A stretch of 7,009 bases of DNA from DASRAA01 sp036512955 (GTDB taxonomy: Bacteria; Acidobacteriota; Terriglobia; Terriglobales; Acidobacteriaceae): assembly GCA_036512955.1 (NCBI GenBank), contig DATBZX010000302.1, positions 1 to 7,009 of the forward strand, in the 5' to 3' direction. Both the position numbers and the translations under genes were made by a program. This document shows, one piece after another, positions 6,123-7,009 of the stretch; position 1 is the first letter of the stretch, and the number at the start of each line of letters is the position of its first letter. The notes under the pieces are model-generated. The model was not told the origin of the DNA, did no database searches, and saw only the letters and a program-made list of their open reading frames with translations.

Positions 6123-6563
6123 ATGGGAATGCAAATGGGGGGCAGCAAAGGCGGCCCCGCGGCTGATATCAACGTAACGCCGATGATTGACATCCTCCTG
6201 GTGTTGCTGATCATCTTCATGGTGATCACACCACTGACCCCTAAGGGTCTGGACGCGCTGGTTCCCCAGCCGCCCAAGGACAAGGACAAACAGGTCGAGC
6301 CGAGCGATCGCACCGTGGTCGTGCAGCTTTTAAAGGGCAGCGGCGACAAGGCGGCGCTCAAGATCAACCAGGACGACGTGACGTGGGAAAACCTTGAAGG
6401 ACGTCTCAACGACATCTTCAAGACCCGCGCCGAAAAGGTGATGTTCGTCAAGGCGGATCCCGATCTGACATTTAATGAAGTGGCGCAAGTCATCGACATC
6501 TCGCATTCCGCGGGTGTCGACAAGGTCGGACTGATCACCGCTAAGATCGAAGCCGGCCAGTAG
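6123..6563 (+). CDS. exbD: ExbD, TonB-system proton-channel subunit (second copy)
   Basis: This is a second ExbD paralogue, 146 residues, starting at ATG 6123 with GGGAG at 6112-6116 (six-nt spacer) just past the stop codon of the first copy. It keeps the same plan: a Gly-rich N-terminus (MGMQMGGSKGG), DINVTPMID with the channel Asp again at residue 23, and a membrane helix nearly identical to that of copy 1. The periplasmic domain includes VMFVKADPDLTFNEVAQVID and SAGVDKVGLITAK. Outside the membrane helix and these motifs the two copies differ clearly: this one has a PQPPKDKDKQVEPSD insert after the helix and lacks the Ala/Pro tail. The copies are therefore diverged paralogues, not a recent duplication. 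Paired exbD genes are known in other Ton clusters, for example Xanthomonas exbD1/exbD2. They may form a heterodimer in ExbB, or serve different receptors. Confidence 0.92.
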   Translation: MGMQMGGSKGGPAADINVTPMIDILLVLLIIFMVITPLTPKGLDALVPQPPKDKDKQVEPSDRTVVVQLLKGSGDKAALKINQDDVTWENLEGRLNDIFKTRAEKVMFVKADPDLTFNEVAQVIDISHSAGVDKVGLITAKIEAGQ

Positions 6564-6613
6564 CTAGTCTTGCAACAGGAACGTGATTCGGGAAGCACTC
6601 CTCCTTAAGGGAA

Positions 6614-6642
6614 GGCGGGGCATCGCTAAGCGGTGTCCCGCC
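6614..6642 (+). other. Strong hairpin between exbD copy 2 and the lipoprotein gene
   Basis: Arms 6614-6625 and 6631-6642 pair over 12 positions (ten Watson-Crick, two G-U), with a further C-G pair closing a TAA loop. No T-tract follows, so it is not a standard Rho-independent terminator. It lies in the 123-nt gap after exbD2, 44 nt before the lipoprotein start. It could cap and stabilise the 3' end of the exbB-exbD-exbD message, or let only part of the transcription continue. Confidence 0.6.
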
Positions 6643-6686
6643 AAGCCATGGAACCCGAAAAAGCGCAACGGAGAGTGACACCAGAC

Positions 6687-7009
6687 ATGAACAAAAGCGG
6701 ACGGGTACTGACGATCCTAGCTGTACTGCTCGCGTTGCTTTCGGCCGTAGGCTGCGAGAAGTTGAAAGCACGCGACCAACTCAACAAAGGCGTTCAGTCG
6801 TACAAGAACGCGCGCTACGAAGAAGCCATCGAACATTTCAAGAACGCGGTACAACTGGACCCCAGCCTGACCAACGCGCGTCTTTATCTGGCAACCGCGT
6901 ATGCCCAGCAATATATCCCCGGCGCCGATTCGCCCGAGAACAATCAGTTTGCGGAGCAGGCCATCGAGGAATTCAAGAAGGTCCTGGACACCAATCCGCC
7001 CAAAGAGCA
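6687..7009 (+). CDS. TPR-repeat lipoprotein, 3' end outside window
   Basis: The reading frame is open from ATG 6687 to the window edge (107 codons, no stop). Residues 1-22 form a lipoprotein signal peptide (basic start, hydrophobic VLTILAVLLALLSAV, then AVGC) with the lipid-modified cysteine at residue 23. At least one tetratricopeptide repeat follows: residues 33-66 contain KGVQSYKNARYEEAIEHFKN and AVQLDP, and a second helix pair begins with NARLYLATAYAQ. Residues from about 87 (FAEQAIEEFKKVLDTNPP) start another repeat. TPR domains bind other proteins, so the product probably acts as an envelope scaffold on the periplasmic side of a membrane. The ribosome site is GGAG at 6670-6673, with a long 13-nt spacer. 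A link to the Ton system is inferred only from position. Full length, number of repeats and the end of the gene cannot be seen. Confidence 0.85.
   Translation, partial: MNKSGRVLTILAVLLALLSAVGCEKLKARDQLNKGVQSYKNARYEEAIEHFKNAVQLDPSLTNARLYLATAYAQQYIPGADSPENNQFAEQAIEEFKKVLDTNPPKE

Overview
The window reads as a GC-rich bacterial chromosome segment with every recognisable gene on the + strand. The gene families, an enlarged SecF, a TonB with an uninterrupted run of 11 prolines followed by a Gly/Pro/Val linker, and a tandem exbB-exbD-exbD set suggest an acidobacterium (Terriglobia/Koribacter-like). That assignment is inferred from protein character and gene order. No rRNA or other taxonomic marker is present.

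Layout. Positions 1-500 hold no convincing protein gene. They contain a short inverted repeat (8-20), promoter-like elements (43-76), a stretch whose ends pair through 10 consecutive base pairs (81-90 with 268-277), and several hairpins running up to yajC. The architecture of 81-277 resembles a 6S-type RNA, but this rests on hand folding only. Next comes the Sec accessory operon yajC (501-815), secD (836-2452) and secF (2463-3668), with gaps of 20 and 10 nt. After a 188-nt gap comes the Ton module: tonB (3857-4603), a 229-nt gap with an 18-nt perfect palindrome and a 20-nt-period direct repeat, exbB (4833-5588), exbD copy 1 (5646-6110) and exbD copy 2 (6123-6563). A strong hairpin (6614-6642) separates exbD2 from a TPR lipoprotein gene (6687 onward) that is cut by the window end.

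How the genes work together. YajC-SecD-SecF is the accessory subcomplex of the Sec translocon, in which SecDF uses the proton-motive force to help pull proteins across the inner membrane. ExbB-ExbD-TonB also uses the proton-motive force, to energise TonB-dependent outer-membrane receptors. The window therefore places two proton-driven envelope machines side by side. The TPR lipoprotein may be an envelope partner of the Ton module, but nothing here proves that.

I see no mobile element, CRISPR array, tRNA or rRNA. The protein genes are recognisable housekeeping/envelope families. The best candidates for something undescribed are the structured RNA region before yajC, the regulatory-looking repeats in the tonB-exbB gap, and the variations in TonB and SecF.
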